Made by a program: the position numbers and the translations under genes
Part shown: positions 1 to 11,279 of the stretch, piece after piece
Numbering within the stretch: position 1 is the first letter of the stretch
Layout: every line of letters begins with the position of its first letter
Notes under the pieces: generated by a model
Seen by the model: the letters and a program-made list of their open reading frames with translations, nothing else
Database searches by the model: none
What the model was told of the DNA's origin: nothing
Assembly (NCBI GenBank): GCA_963924555.1
Contig: OZ004582.1
Coordinates: 1,116,001 to 1,180,000, forward strand
DNA length: 64,000 nucleotides
Direction of reading: 5' to 3'
From: Crambe crambe
Taxonomy: Eukaryota > Porifera > Demospongiae > Poecilosclerida > Crambeidae

Positions 1-190
1 TGGGATAAGGCAGTGTATGTGATATCTCAGTACTGTCCACCCTGTCCATGGGACCGAGGGATGGAACGGACAGTAGTGTATGTGGGGTATCCCTAGTACT
101 GTCCACCCTGTCCATGGGATGGGACGGACAGTAGGATAATTAAGGTAGTGTATGTGGGACACTTACTGTCCACCCTGTCTATCACTATGA
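1..190. repeat. Minisatellite, about three degenerate units
   Basis: The motif ACTGTCCACCCTGTCCATGG recurs near positions 31, 93 and 162, separated by GGACAGTAG and GTGTATGTGGG. The array may continue off the left edge. The unit is GC-richer than the flanks. It shares the GTCC/GGAC word set with tandem arrays near 43.5 kb, 57.1 kb and 63.7 kb. Confidence 0.75.
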
Positions 191-404
191 ATATGCATAC
201 ACGCAAGTCCAGTTAGCCGCTCTTGGCCCATCATTGAGCGCAATGGGGTTTTTAGACGACCCAAAGTGGATATACTTCTCTCAGCCTCGCAGTTGGTAAC
301 TGGTAACACAGCTAAGACATTGATTAAGTAGAGAATGTTCGGAAATAAGCTGCCATTGATTTCATATAAGGTAGATGCTATAGTAGATTTAGTTTGTTTG
401 TTTC

Positions 405-837
405 ACTAGCACTTAATTTCAACTCTTGCCCAGTAATTTCCATGTGCTGCTTTTTAAATTCCTCAAACTTTTTCTCCCAAGTCCCAGTCCACTTGTAACA
501 CCAAATATCAAGCTCAGCATCCAGAGTGTGGGGGCAAGGTTCCATGAAGACTGCATAACCACATTAGAGGGAACAAGGGAGAATCCTTTAACCACACTGT
601 CTTGATCACTACTAAATCTACCATTGAGCCTCTTTATTAATTCATCTATTAAAGGAATAGTAAGACTAACTCGAAAATAGTCCTTAGCTTCCTGTTCAGG
701 AGACTGAGACTGGGTTGTGTGATTCTGCAGGAATCTGTCTCTGACAAGTGCGTGGCTTTTTGACCTCTACAATGCTCAAACCACTCATGATAACTTTCTA
801 CTATTTTATTTCTAGTGTGTTGAAAAGAACAAATCAC
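405..837 (-). pseudogene. hAT-family transposase fragment (ZMYM1-like)
   Basis: Read on the minus strand from about 837, the frame gives SPEQEAKDYFRVSLTIPLID, then LIKRLNGRF, then KGFSLVPSNV. This is the segment before the C-terminal dimerisation domain in ZMYM1-like hAT transposases. A frameshift near 530 moves the reading to AELDIWCYKWTGTWEKKFEE. The catalytic N-terminal half and the dimerisation end are absent, so this is a decayed fragment. Family assignment is by pattern only. Confidence 0.5.
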
Positions 838-840
838 TAC

Positions 841-1320
841 CTGAACATCTTAACCAAATCAATTCCTTTTTTCTGAAGACCAGAACTTGTAAATCTAAGA
901 TTTCTTGAGTGTGACAATGAACTCAAAATCAGTGCCTTTAAGCAGAGATGTAGCTTGAGCTACAGCCACCTCCCAGTATGATTAACTGACATTTCAACAA
1001 AGGTATCCACGTATTGTCAAGTTCAAAGAAAAGGAAATCAATAGGGAAAGTAGTGACTGTTCGTGTTGACGTTGGTATGTTGTGTGATTAAGTAATTCAG
1101 TTAAGTGGTGGTGCTCTTGCTTTTTAGCATCTCCTCAATCAGGAGGGGGGCACAGGGGAAGCTTCCCATCCCAACAGCTGAACTCCCCCCAAACTGACCC
1201 AGCTTCCCCCCCCCCCCCCCCTAAAGAAAGAGTTTAAGGACAAAAAATAGTATATTTTTTGGATCCAAGCATTTAGAAAATACTGTAGTAATTACTTCCA
1301 TTGCATAACTGTCTCATTTC
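841..1320. other. No gene seen
   Basis: AT-rich spacer with no coding block I can support. It contains a C homopolymer of about 16 near 1206-1222. Confidence 0.5.
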
Positions 1321-1323
1321 TCA

Positions 1324-1790
1324 GAGAGCGAGATTTCTAGTGCAACAAGTGGTTATGCACAAGAGAGATTGTTGGGTAGTAGAGGGTTTGGTGTTGTCTA
1401 TAAAATTATCCTCAACATCAAGAAATTAACGGAGGTAATTTTAATAGTTATAATAATAATAATAGTGCTTTCAATTGGTCACTTTCAGGATGGTGCATTG
1501 CTCTTGCTGGTGGTCAGGAAAACAAGATTCGAATTCTGTTTATTGTGTTCTAGTACTTAGTCTAATTATGCTAAAGCTCACCCCACAATGCAATTACATT
1601 CTATCATTAATTTTGTCCAGACCGAGCATCTTGATGAAGCCAGAAAGAGTGTAAATGGGTACAAGAGCATGGCTGATCCAAAGGCTGGTGAGCTGCCACA
1701 CTACCTGCTTCTTTATTATAAAATTATAGAGCAGAAACACAGCAAACGTCCTTCATCTAAAATGGTAAACCTTTGTATTCTGTTCTAGAT
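1324..1790 (+). pseudogene. Possible protein kinase glycine-loop exon
   Basis: The plus frame from 1324 reads ESEISSATSGYAQERLLGSR followed by GFGVVYK. This matches the start of receptor-like/IRAK-Pelle kinases, where the LLG-GFG-VYK loop binds ATP, although the second loop glycine is replaced (GSRGFG). After VYK the frame runs into a hydrophobic, intron-like stretch. A second open block (1588-1776) ends in KRPSSKM before GTAAAC. No catalytic loop or DFG motif is visible. It is either an exon of a broken kinase gene or a chance similarity. Confidence 0.3.
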
Positions 1791-2781
1791 AATAATTTCA
1801 ATTATTGTAGTTGATGCAGTGGTAGTGTGAAACAAACTTCTACCATTATAAAACTCTTTCAAAACACTATAGCTAAGAATTCTGTATCAGATTCATCATA
1901 AAATTTTTTGTGTTGTACTGTAAGAAATTTAGAATAAATCATCTGCTTCCAAAAGTTCAATCGGTGAACTAGTTTGATATAAGCATTCTGACAGTTATTG
2001 TGAGTGATATCACCCTCACTCAAGTGCAATTAAGTCTCTAGAGCCCTTTTTGCAACAGTCGTAAAGAAATTTGGACACAGCAATGGTGCAGGCTTTGACT
2101 CTAGCATACTCTCTGCCCACAGGCTACAATTAATGTTGGTCTTCTGAGCCTTGAAACAAAACATGGTTACCAATGAAACTAAACTCAATGCAGCAGACGG
2201 CCATGTGGAGTGTCTACAGTATGATTCTTTCTTATAGGATGATTATTCCAATCTCTGGCGAAAGCCTCCAAATCTTTATGTAAAAGGTTTCCAAACACAT
2301 AACCCAAGTGTATATCTGGAGTTAAAAAATGAGACCCTATAGAAAAGACATCTGCATTATCAACCTGTGAATATCATTGCTCTTGTCGAATAGTCCATAC
2401 CTTGATCATAAACAAGACAATTAATCAACAAAAGATCTCCCACGTATATTTACCCTACACAATGTTATCAACCAATCTGTTTTAAATCTCAACTGGGCCC
2501 CAAAAAAATTCTCTAATAAGATCTATAATTACTATGTGGGTACTTTTGTAATATTAACTTACAGTATTAGATGTTGATGGTCCATATATAAAACTCTTAC
2601 AACCAGCAAGTGAATCATTATGGTTCATTTGGAATGCTAAGTGAACTTTAGCAAGTTTGCAATTCTCAGTTCCGCAATCACATCGCACAACTTTGGGACA
2701 GCCTAGTCAAACACAGCTAGTTTATTCATGCAACCAAGCATTTGTACCTTAATTTACCTCCACCACACATTCTAAATAATA
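1791..2781. other. No gene seen
   Basis: AT-rich sequence with stops in all frames. I recognise no protein block, inverted repeat or tandem array here. Confidence 0.5.
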
Positions 2782-3207
2782 TCATGAAATCACCCTCGGG
2801 TCTCGATTTGTTGAGGACAATTTCAGCCATAAAATCTTCCTAGAAAACCTAATATAACAGCTATAGCTTTTAATAATCCATACAATGATTATGGCTAGTA
2901 GGCTTGAGGCTATTATGCCGGCACATAATGCTGGCATAATAATAGGTAAAATTTGAGCATAATCATGAAGACTTCTCTGTATTGAAGCAAAATGCTCCAG
3001 AGCTTCCATATTGGGCTGAGGCTGCACAAAATTTTTTACTAGTTCAGCCATCTTCAGCTGCCTCTGAACGTGTATTTCATTGTTAAAAGCTTCATTTAAT
3101 GAGCAGCAAGACAGTACCCTACAAGATTGCTTAGAATCATCCCTTATGCTGCAGTACAACAAGCGTTGAAATTGAATTGCACATGCACACACTTTCATAA
3201 TACTCAT
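2782..3207 (-). CDS. Hypothetical ORF with one membrane segment
   Basis: A 141-codon ATG-initiated frame with no recognised family. Residues about 86-112 (LPIIMPALCAGIIASSLLAI onward) form one strongly hydrophobic helix followed by a basic stretch, as in a single-pass membrane protein. The N-terminus has several cysteines. There is no splice context, neighbour or homology to support expression, so it may be a chance ORF. Confidence 0.25.
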   Translation of the reverse strand: MSIMKVCACAIQFQRLLYCSIRDDSKQSCRVLSCCSLNEAFNNEIHVQRQLKMAELVKNFVQPQPNMEALEHFASIQRSLHDYAQILPIIMPALCAGIIASSLLAIIIVWIIKSYSCYIRFSRKILWLKLSSTNRDPRVIS

Positions 3208-3776
3208 TCGTCAAGAAAGTTTTGAGCATAGCATTTTTCGCGAATTGCTCAAAAGCATAATAGGCTTAAAAAAAGAGCATAATAGCCTCAGGCCTAGCTC
3301 ATTAACCTTGCACTGATTTGAGAAAGCATATCACCTGCTAAGAGGATCACTTTACGATCTATGCTTGCAAACAATAAACCCTCAGCACACATGCATGAGA
3401 GGGTACTCTCAATACAAAAACTGCCCAACCACTCCTTATTGCGCATGCCCCCACACATTAATTGGGAAAAAAATACCAATAGGTAATTAGCTAAGTGTCC
3501 AGCCATTCATTTCTTCCAGGCACCTTCTCATTCGGAAGCCTCCTCATCAGTCAATCATCCCTGAGGAATATAACATTCAAAATTAATCATTCAGCTTTTC
3601 TTAACAAGGGAATGCATATAATTCTTTCCAAACCATAGGTGCAGGGTATGAAGGAATAACTACTTTTTATGAATAATTTATGTTAATAACCTTATCCAGT
3701 GCTATGTACTTACCAAAGCAGAACATTTCAGAAAATATATTTTAAATAATAGCTAATTACAAAGGAAAAGAATGGA

Positions 3777-4780
3777 AACAAGTGAGCGCAAAAAAATTTC
3801 TTCTAAATAAAAAGTGAAATAGGGATAGCCAAAAAATTTAGCTGCATTCCTATCACTCCTACCCTCCTAATTTCAATATCCATGCCCATATATATATATA
3901 TTAAGTCGGGTATATTATACCCAACTTAAATCCCTACTCTTCACTCCCCCTTTCCCTTACCCGTACCCATCACCTAACTCAAGAATCACAGCAATCATAT
4001 TATTACAAAACTACGAGTAAAGTAGGAGTAGTAGTTTTGTAATAATATGATTGCTGTGATAAGGGATTACTTGACTCACTTATTGCTGAAGGGAGGACAG
4101 AACCATAAAAATTAAAATTTTAAAACGTCCATATCTTCATTATACTACCCCCTATAAGCTTGATTTAGGTCTCAAAAGAGAGCTCTCTTGTAGAGCTTTC
4201 CAATGGTGTACTTAGTTACAACTTTACACCCCCCCCCCCCCCATATATGGAAGACCTGACATGACCTCAGAAATTAAAAAAATTCTTTTAAATTACCACA
4301 TACTTAGGAGGCCTTTGATACTCCTATCATAGCTTCTATGGGCCTAAAGAAAAAAAGGTAAATGTGAAAAAAGGTACTCGTTTCGACATCTCCCTTCATA
4401 TGTTTGGAACCATACCCCCCCTTGAAATCCCTTCGTTCATTCAAAGCAGCTAGGCCCATAGAAGCTATGATAGGAGTATCAAAGGCCTCCTAAGTATGTG
4501 GTAATTTAAAAGAATTTTTTTAATTTCTGAGGTCATATCAGGTCTTCCATATATGGGGGGGGTGTAAAGTTGTAACTAAGTACACCATTGGAAAGCTCTA
4601 CAAGAGAGCTCTCTTTTGAGACCTAAATCAAGCTTATAGGGGGTAGTATAATGAAGATATGGACGTTTTAAAATTTTAATTTTTGCAATTAGGAGGGGTA
4701 GGAGTGATAGGAATGCAGCTAAATTTTATGGCTATCCCTACTTCACTTTTATTTAGAAGAAATTTTTGCGCTCACTTGTT
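3777..4780. mobile_element. Fold-back (long palindromic) non-autonomous DNA element
   Basis: The left end AACAAGTGAGCGCAAAAAAA and the right end reading TTTTTGCGCTCACTTGTT are inverted copies. Inversion extends inward: 3778-3868 pairs with 4690-4779, and 4107-4345 pairs with 4450-4688, so almost the whole element folds on itself. The left arm is interrupted by about 240 bp (3869-4106). No transposase ORF is present, so it would depend on enzyme supplied in trans. Related ends occur at 12,137 and at 19,407-19,547. I found no clear target-site duplication. Confidence 0.8.
3869..4106. mobile_element. Insertion inside the left arm of the fold-back element
   Basis: This segment has no counterpart in the right arm of the palindrome, so it arrived later or was lost from the other arm. 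It contains a perfect 30-bp stem (3985-4014 with 4031-4060, 16-nt loop) and a smaller palindrome around TATATTATA at about 3900-3930 (TTAAGTCGGGT and its inverse). It is too short to code for protein. Confidence 0.55.
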
Positions 4781-4945
4781 TGAAATAATAATAATACATG
4801 TAGGATTTCTCTTTTCCAATTGAACAATGGTCTTCCAGCAGTCTAGAACGACCTGGTAACCAATTAAAGGACTACCATGTAGTAGCACACAGTTCTGTAT
4901 CGAATACCATAACCCTTAACTATAGCTACTACATCAATATAGTTT

Positions 4946-5560
4946 ACCTTGGCTTCCGTAAGTATAGATGGTATATCAGTATGAGATGAATCACATACTT
5001 TTTCTTTCTTCTTGTTTTTCATTAAGGCACAGCTGTAAGGGACTCCACTCTAAATATATAAGCATAGGTGATTCACGAGTACAAATTATTATATAAAACC
5101 AAGTATATACCATTTTCCTCTGAATCGAGGTCTCGTAGAGCATATTGTAGCTGCTTAGGTATATTGTGTGATGCTTTAGCATACTCAATAATTGCACCTT
5201 CCCACAGCTTCCAAGATTCGATGAAAACTTCCCAAGTATAATACTATTTTGTCGATTCACAATTAGGTCAAACTCATAGGAGACCTAATTTTTAGTTTAA
5301 GTGAAAAATTGATTTGATACTTCAAGATTCGCTTAAGTTCTCTCATGACATCAGATTTATACTTAGTTATCGTGAACTCTTTTTTTAGAAGCCCAATATT
5401 GCATTCCACAGATACATCATCCTCCGTCCCACTATCCAATACTGCATACACAGCACTCTCCAGTTTAGCTCTTTTGCACTGGCTAGTACCCAGGGTCTCA
5501 GAAGTACGTTTCCTGTTTGTATTTTGACATCTTGTATATAGAAAATGTCTCCACAACCCC
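4946..5560 (-). CDS. Hypothetical multi-exon gene fragment
   Basis: Three minus-strand blocks look like exons. About 5540-5290 reads KRTSETLGTSQCKRAKLESA and later GLLKKEFTITKYKSDVMREL. About 5231-5107 reads EVFIESWKLWEGAIIEYAKA and ends ENG before GTATAT. About 5054-4953 reads SGVPYSCALMKNKKKEKVCD and ends EAK before GTAAAC. The splice-like borders and low stop density argue for a real gene. No family is recognised. The 5' side is cut by the LTR at 5623. Confidence 0.35.
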
Positions 5561-5622
5561 TATCATGTGCCAGTTTGACAATTCTTTTATAGCTAGTGAC
5601 TGACACAAAGGTGATCATGGGG

Positions 5623-5716
5623 TGATCATGAGATAGACTAGGAACCAATGTTAATAGCATATAGAGAGCTAGCTAGTTGCACAACTCGAACTACTAACAT
5701 GTCACATGGTGATACA
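5623..5716 (-). repeat. 3' LTR of gypsy element B (94 bp)
   Basis: On the minus strand it begins TGTATCACC and ends CATGATCA. The core of about 70 bp, containing GCAACTAGCTAGCTCTCTAT, is nearly identical to 9212-9303. The TG...CA termini and matching lengths (94 and 92 bp) support LTR identity. These are unusually short LTRs. Confidence 0.65.
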
Positions 5717-8700
5717 TTAGGGAACGAAATTTTCAAGATGCTGGGGCCAGCGGACACGACGTCCTGAACGAGTGGAACGAAAAGGGCTGGTGGGTCCAGC
5801 AGATGGTGGGGAGAGATTGACTGGCTGTTGAGGGGAAACAGAGGACTGTTGTTCACTGGGGGGAGGAGTGGATTACTCGGTGTGGGCTGGCTTGAGCCAA
5901 AACGGTATCATGTTGACCATTAATGTCCACGACATAGTACTTGTTTGTTCGTTGGAGCACCTTGTATGGCCCGTTGTAAGGCTGCTGCAGTGGTATGCGA
6001 GTGGAATAAACACATGAGTACATGTAGACAGGGCTGGGCTGACATATGCTGGGCGCTGTGAAGTGCGAGAAGGTATGGCTTGCAACTGCTGCATTGCCGA
6101 TTCCAGCTGTGTGATGAAGCTGGAGGGGTCTTCTGGGTCTTTTGACGGAGTGAAGAACTCACCAGGGAGACGCAAACTGGTGCCATACACAAGCTCAGCA
6201 GCTGTGCAGTGGAGGTCTTCTTCCACTGCTGGGAGTTGGTGTTCAGGGCTGCCTTCAGCTGGCGATGAAATCGCTCAATCAAACCATTTGCAATTGGATG
6301 ATAGGCAGTGGTTCTGATTCGCTGGATGCCAAGGAGGCGTGTCAGCTGGTCCCAGAGGGCAGATTCAAACTGACGGCCACGATCAGTAGTCACCATAGAT
6401 GGGACGCCAAATCTAGAAATCCAACCACTCACGAAGGCATTGGCCACTATTTCAGCGGTGATGTCTGAGATTGGGATGACTTCTGGCCGACGAGTGAAGC
6501 GGTCGATGCGAAGCCTTTGGATGGTGGGAGAGGGCCAACAATGTCGATGTGGATGCGGTCGAAACGAGCAGTGGGGGTGAGAAAGGTGGAGAGAGGTGTG
6601 ACAGTGTGACACTGTACTTTGGACTTCTGACATTGAAGACAAGAACGAGTCCACTTGCGTGAATCAGCTTTGATGTTTGGCCACACATAGCGAGCTGTTA
6701 GGAGCCATTGTGTGGCACGGATCCCTGGATGAGAGAGGAAGTGGAGAGACTCAAAGACGGCATGGCGGAATTCTTTTGGGACAAGTGGGCGTGCGACTCC
6801 TGTTGAGGTGTCACATAAGATGGTTGAATCTGACATCGTCAGGGGGACGGCTTCAATCTTCAAGAAGATCGCAGGCAGATGATGTCATCATCTGTGTGCT
6901 GAGCTGCTGCCATGGCTCTGAAGTCGATCACAGGAGGAGAGCTGTCTAGGAGTGCATTGGTCTCAATCCTTGATAAGGTGTCAGCTGGGGTGTTGGCACT
7001 GCCCTTCACATGTCAAGTGAACTGGGTGATAAAGTCCAGGTGCCGTGCCTGACAAGGAGAATGCTTGTCTGAGCGAGTATGCAAGGCGTAAGTCAGAGGT
7101 TTATGATCTGTGAGCACGTGAAAGTGACGTCCTTCGATGAAGTATCGGAAGTGTTTCACGGCCAGATACACTGCGAGGAGTTCACAGTCGAAAGTGCTAT
7201 ACCTCATTTCGGCTGGCTTGAGGACCTTGGAGAAGTAAGCAATTGGATGCCAGTGACCGTCAATGAATTGCTGCAGAACAGCACCAACAGCAACGTCAGA
7301 AGCATCTGTCATGATGCAGGTGGGTGCATCCAGTTTGGGGTGTGTTAGAAGCGTAGCATCAGCAAGAGCATCCTTGGTCTTGTTGAATGCTGACACAGCC
7401 TCGTCTGTCCATGTAAGGGTTGTGGACTTGTCCTTGGGATGTGAGAGCAGTTGGTTGAGGGGTTGCATGATGGCTGCGCAGTCTGGCAGGAACTGGCGGT
7501 AGAAATTCACCAGACCAATGAATTGGCGAAGTTTTCGCTGGCTGAGGAAAGTTGCGGATAGCCTGGACATTGTTCTCCAGGGGCTGGATACCATCGCTGC
7601 TGACATGATGGCCAAGAAAATCAAGTGAGGGAACACCAAAGATGCACTTGGTTGGGTCGATGGAGAGACCATGGGTGGCCAAACGTTCCAGGACAAGACG
7701 TAAGTACCATGAAACGTTGAAATGACTGACCTGCATTCCTGAGGCCAAATGGCATCCGTAGGAATTCAAATAACCCAAAGGGAGTGATGACAGCAGTTTT
7801 TGGAATGTCGTCAGGCTCCACAGGGATCTGGTGATATGCACGCACAAGGTCAATCTTGCTGAAGATTGTGGCACCATGAAGAGAGGCGGTGAAGTCCTGT
7901 ATGTGAGGGATAGGATAACGGTCAGGGATGGTGCAGTTATTGAGAGCACGATAGTCGCCACAGGGACGCCAGTCTCCTGGTGTTTTCTTTGGAACCATGT
8001 GCAGCAGAGATGCCCAGCAGCTTGAGGATGGACGGACTATACCCAGTTGGAGCATGTGCTCAAACTCACGCCGAGCTATCTTGAGACATTCTGGTGCAAG
8101 GCGATGAGCACGGGCAGACACAGGTGGTCTGGTGGTCCTGATGTGGTGGGTGACATTGTGCTGCACAGGGTGGTCTGTGATGTGTACTTGTGTGACTGAA
8201 GGAAAATCACGGAGTATGGCGGCAAACTTGTCATCCGTGTCTCGGGGACATAGGGTAGGTCTGAGAGGAGGGTCAAGGTAACAATGCCCTGAATGCGGAG
8301 GTGGGTGACACTATCCAGGAGCTGGTGGTTCTTGACGTCCACCAGTAGACTGAAGTGGTGCAGGAAGTCAGCACCGAGGATGGGTCTCCGAACATCAGCT
8401 ATGATGAAAGCCCAACAGAAAGTACGGCGGAGGCCGAGATTGAGTGAGAAACCGTGTGCCGAATGTAGGAATGGATGTGTTATTGACAGCTTCAAGACGA
8501 AGACTGTGCTGGTGTTTACGATCAGTGCGTGAGGGGGGGACGACACTAACATCAGCACCTGTGTCAACGAGAAAACGTAGGCCAGATATGCGATCAGGAG
8601 AGGGAGAGGAGCGAGGTGTAGGAGAATGTCGAATGGGAGTGCGGGGTCTTTTTTTAAGAGACAAGGATTTTACCACTTCCTGGAGACGAGTGACCTCAGC

Positions 8701-9211
8701 ACGCAGCTGGTCTACCTCTGAACTGAGTTGTGGTGAAGAGTTCTTGACAGCTGAGACTGATGGTGCAGCTACTTCCACAATCTTGTCAGCCAGTTTAGCG
8801 AGATTCTCTAAGCTGGTAGTGTCAGAAGTGGAGGCTAGAACCATGCGAACATTGCCTGGTAAACGTTAGAGGAAGAGCTCACACAAAAATGCACTATCAG
8901 TTGTCTCTGCTCGTTCCCCTAAGAGTTGTTGCATCTTACGTAGGAGCTGGGTGGGCTTTCGGTCACCCAACTCTTCTGATGAGCTGCTCCCGCAGGGAGT
9001 CATAAGGTCTGTCAGCAGGTGGCCGAAGGATCAGATCACGAACCTCAGTAGCAAACTCTGGTGCAAGGGAGGCAACAATGTAGTCGAATTTTGTTCGAGT
9101 GGTAAACTGTGCCTCAACTTGGGCAAACCACACCTCCGGGTCAGCTGGCCAGAATGGTGGTAGCGTCGTGCTCTGTGTCTGACATAGTTCGCTAACGTCG
9201 GGGGTCACCAA
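5717..9211 (-). pseudogene. Ty3/gypsy gag-pol polyprotein, frameshifted (element B)
   Basis: The minus strand reads in order: a gag-like segment (9211-8963 and 8844-8600); retropepsin with VDTGADVSV (about 8570-8540); reverse transcriptase with [12 protein letters not shown] (about 7980) and [14 protein letters not shown] (about 7735); RNase H with VLTDHKPLTY (about 7100); the integrase zinc region with HPGIRATQWL...CLQCQKSK (about 6750-6610); and the integrase core with [19 protein letters not shown] and NGLIERFH. At least four frameshifts separate these. The reverse transcriptase jumps from QRFM to [13 protein letters not shown], so the block that should carry the YxDD catalytic box is missing. 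The element could not make active enzyme. Confidence 0.85.
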
Positions 9212-9303
9212 TGTCGAGTAGTAGATAGACAGGAACCAATGTTAATAGTAAATAGAGAGCTAGCTAGTTGCACAACTCGAACTACTAAGGTCACAACATT
9301 ACA
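9212..9303 (-). repeat. 5' LTR of gypsy element B (92 bp)
   Basis: On the minus strand this starts TGTAATGTTGTGACC and ends ACTCGACA. It is followed immediately by TTGGTGACCCCCGACG, a primer-binding-site-like sequence as in many animal gypsy elements. It also lies directly after the polypurine tract of the neighbouring integrase fragment at 9304-9317, so it may serve as 3' LTR of that unit as well. Confidence 0.7.
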
Positions 9304-10140
9304 CTCCCCCCTTCTTAAGTTCAGCGAGGGTTTTTTCCTCTAAATTAATGATCACTGTCCATATCGTATAATCTGTTTACGGTTACGATTACTTTGTGGT
9401 TGGGATTCAAATAGAGTTGGTGGGTTAGACCCATTGTATCGCCATAATCGACTGTGGTGCACAACTTTTGGTTTCGACTTTGGTCCGAGCTGGATTCGAT
9501 AGACAGAATCGTTAATTTTCTTTGTGTGCAACCATGCTGCATCTCCAGCTTCCAGTGAGGAGCATTCCAGGAGCCTGTGATAACGTTCCTTCATCTTAGC
9601 CGACATTTCCTGTAGTTGAGTTCTAGCAAATTGGTGAACTTGCTCCATCCAGAGTTCTGGTGTACTGCACAGCTGCTTGTACTTGCTCTTCCTCTGGCCG
9701 TCCAAACAACAAATCAATTGGTGATTTCAGTTCTCGTTCCAACATCATTTGAACTGGTGAATATCCAGTTGTTTCATGACGATATGCCAATCAAAAGAAA
9801 AGGAAGATGTTCATCCCGATCTCTTTGATTTGAGTCCACGAATTTTGACAGCTCCATCTCCAGGGTACGGTTAAATCTCTCTACCATCCCATCTGACTGT
9901 GGATGATATGGGGTTGTACGTGTTTTCTTGATTCCAAGGAGCTTACAAATCTCAGTGAAGAATGCAGACTCGAAATTTCGTCAGAGTGTATGCACAGAGG
10001 TACCCCAAACCGGCAAATGAATTCCTTGACTAGAACTTCGGCCACTGTACAGGCTTCTTGGTTGTGTATTGAGTATGTACTTGCTGCAAGACTCAGAAGT
10101 CAGTAGTGGTCCCAGCACATCAATTGCTCATCAGGAATCT
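9304..10140 (-). pseudogene. Second gypsy lineage: integrase core and tail, with polypurine tract
   Basis: The minus strand from about 10,130 reads QEACTVAEVLVKEF, then FESAFFTEICKLLGIKKTRT, a PYHPQSDGMVERF block with the catalytic glutamate, and finally a tail with YRIQLGPKSKPKVVHHSRLW. Several frameshifts are present. The tail differs from element B, so this is a different gypsy lineage. It ends in a purine tract (minus strand AAGAAGGGGGGAG, 9304-9317) that abuts the LTR, as expected for a 3' end. Upstream pol domains are lost apart from the block at 10.3 kb. Confidence 0.7.
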
Positions 10141-10259
10141 GAATGTCTTGGGTTGCTCCAACAGACCCCAACCGGATGATGTTGAATCACTGATCATTAC
10201 AGGAACCACCATTTCTGCATGAGGAGAAAAATAAATACTATCACTAAGCATAGCTTTGC

Positions 10260-10600
10260 GACACTTGGGTCTGCTAGATGTTGAGGACTTCAGTTCTCCT
10301 TCAATGGAGAATAACTCCTACTTCAAATCCACACGACAGCCATGTCTCTGCAGGAAATCAAGTCGATGCACTCATTGCGATCCACAGCTCTTGGGGTAAC
10401 ACAAGAGATCCAAGACCACATCTGCCATGGACCGATCTCTGTTCTCCTGTCACAGTGCAAAGCCTACTTGCTGCCTCCTTGGACTCTGATCATGATGTCT
10501 GGTCTGATATCAGATATTCTACAAACTACAATCTTTTCTACCTGTTGATCCTCGAAAGAGTCGATGAAAAATGAGACACTACGGAGCACAGCACTCGACT
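10260..10600 (-). pseudogene. Decayed gypsy retropepsin-type fragment
   Basis: The minus strand gives VTGEQRSVHGRCGLGSLV, then LWIA, then a shifted frame with ECI and a hydrophobic run. This resembles the segment after the protease of gypsy elements (VTGE...HG...LW-A...DECI-G-DFL). It probably belongs to the same element as the integrase at 9.3-10.1 kb, with everything between deleted. Frames are badly broken. Confidence 0.4.
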
Positions 10601-10664
10601 AATTCAATTAGTGGAAGCCATCTTTTCTATAATACGCATGTGCATGTATTTTGATATGAAGCAG

Positions 10665-10800
10665 GTGTTCTCCGCTATTATTTTTACTTGTGATAGACTC
10701 TCTCCTCGAGGAGATGGACTGTCTCCTCGTAAAGCAGGGGTCAGTCTTGTCTCTGCTATTATTTTTACTTGTGATAGACTCTCTCCTCGAGGAGCTAGAA
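10665..10800 (+). repeat. Direct repeat pair, about 45 bp each
   Basis: The block CTATTATTTTTACTTGTGAT continuing to CTCTCCTCGAGGAG occurs at 10,674-10,713 and again at 10,757-10,796, a spacing of 83 bp. It lies in an open frame of 111 codons with no recognised product. Confidence 0.7.
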
Positions 10801-11097
10801 TCTACAGGATTGGGAGTCTCGATCCATGGTCACTATCTGGCCATGCAGAAAATCTGAGAGGCGTGGCTCCAAACTTAGATATCTTGGAACAACAAGCCTC
10901 TATTGTAAGGCAGTTCACAGTAGTAAAGTACTATGTCCATAGGTAAGATGACCAAGTGGTCACATGACCTCTCTCCAACAGAGTCAATCAATCACAACAT
11001 TGCTAAGGCATAACAAACCTTCTTCGCCCACCGAGCTAATGGCATAGCTTATGGTAAGCAGAACCCGCTCTCATCCAGTGACTATTCGAGGTCTTGT

Positions 11098-11277
11098 CTG
11101 TCAGAAAACTGGATTTTAACAGAGCCAATGATCTCATCGCTCCAAGGTGAACTCGGCAAGGAAATCCTAAACCTTCCAAAACATCACTCCAATCTTCATA
11201 TCCTTCACAGCAAGATCAGTTTGCGTCTCCTCCACCCCAAAAAGGTGTCCATCAGTGTGGAGGTATTCAACATCTGA
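11098..11277 (+). pseudogene. Possible LINE pol C-terminal fragment
   Basis: One open frame contains SSLQGELGKEILNLPKHHSN followed by a basic and hydrophobic stretch. The pattern ELG-x-ILxLPK-x-SN is familiar from the C-terminal region of some animal non-LTR retrotransposons. No reverse transcriptase is seen next to it and the fragment is short, so the call is tentative. Confidence 0.35.
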
Positions 11278-11279
11278 GG

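Noticed and set aside
1369-1560. Hydrophobic ORF as membrane protein
   Set aside because: The hydrophobic part (ILIVIIIIIVL) is AT-rich intron-like sequence after the kinase-like exon.
6063-8869. Plus-strand ORFs over the gypsy element
   Set aside because: They are antisense shadows of the clearly recognisable minus-strand gag-pol domains.
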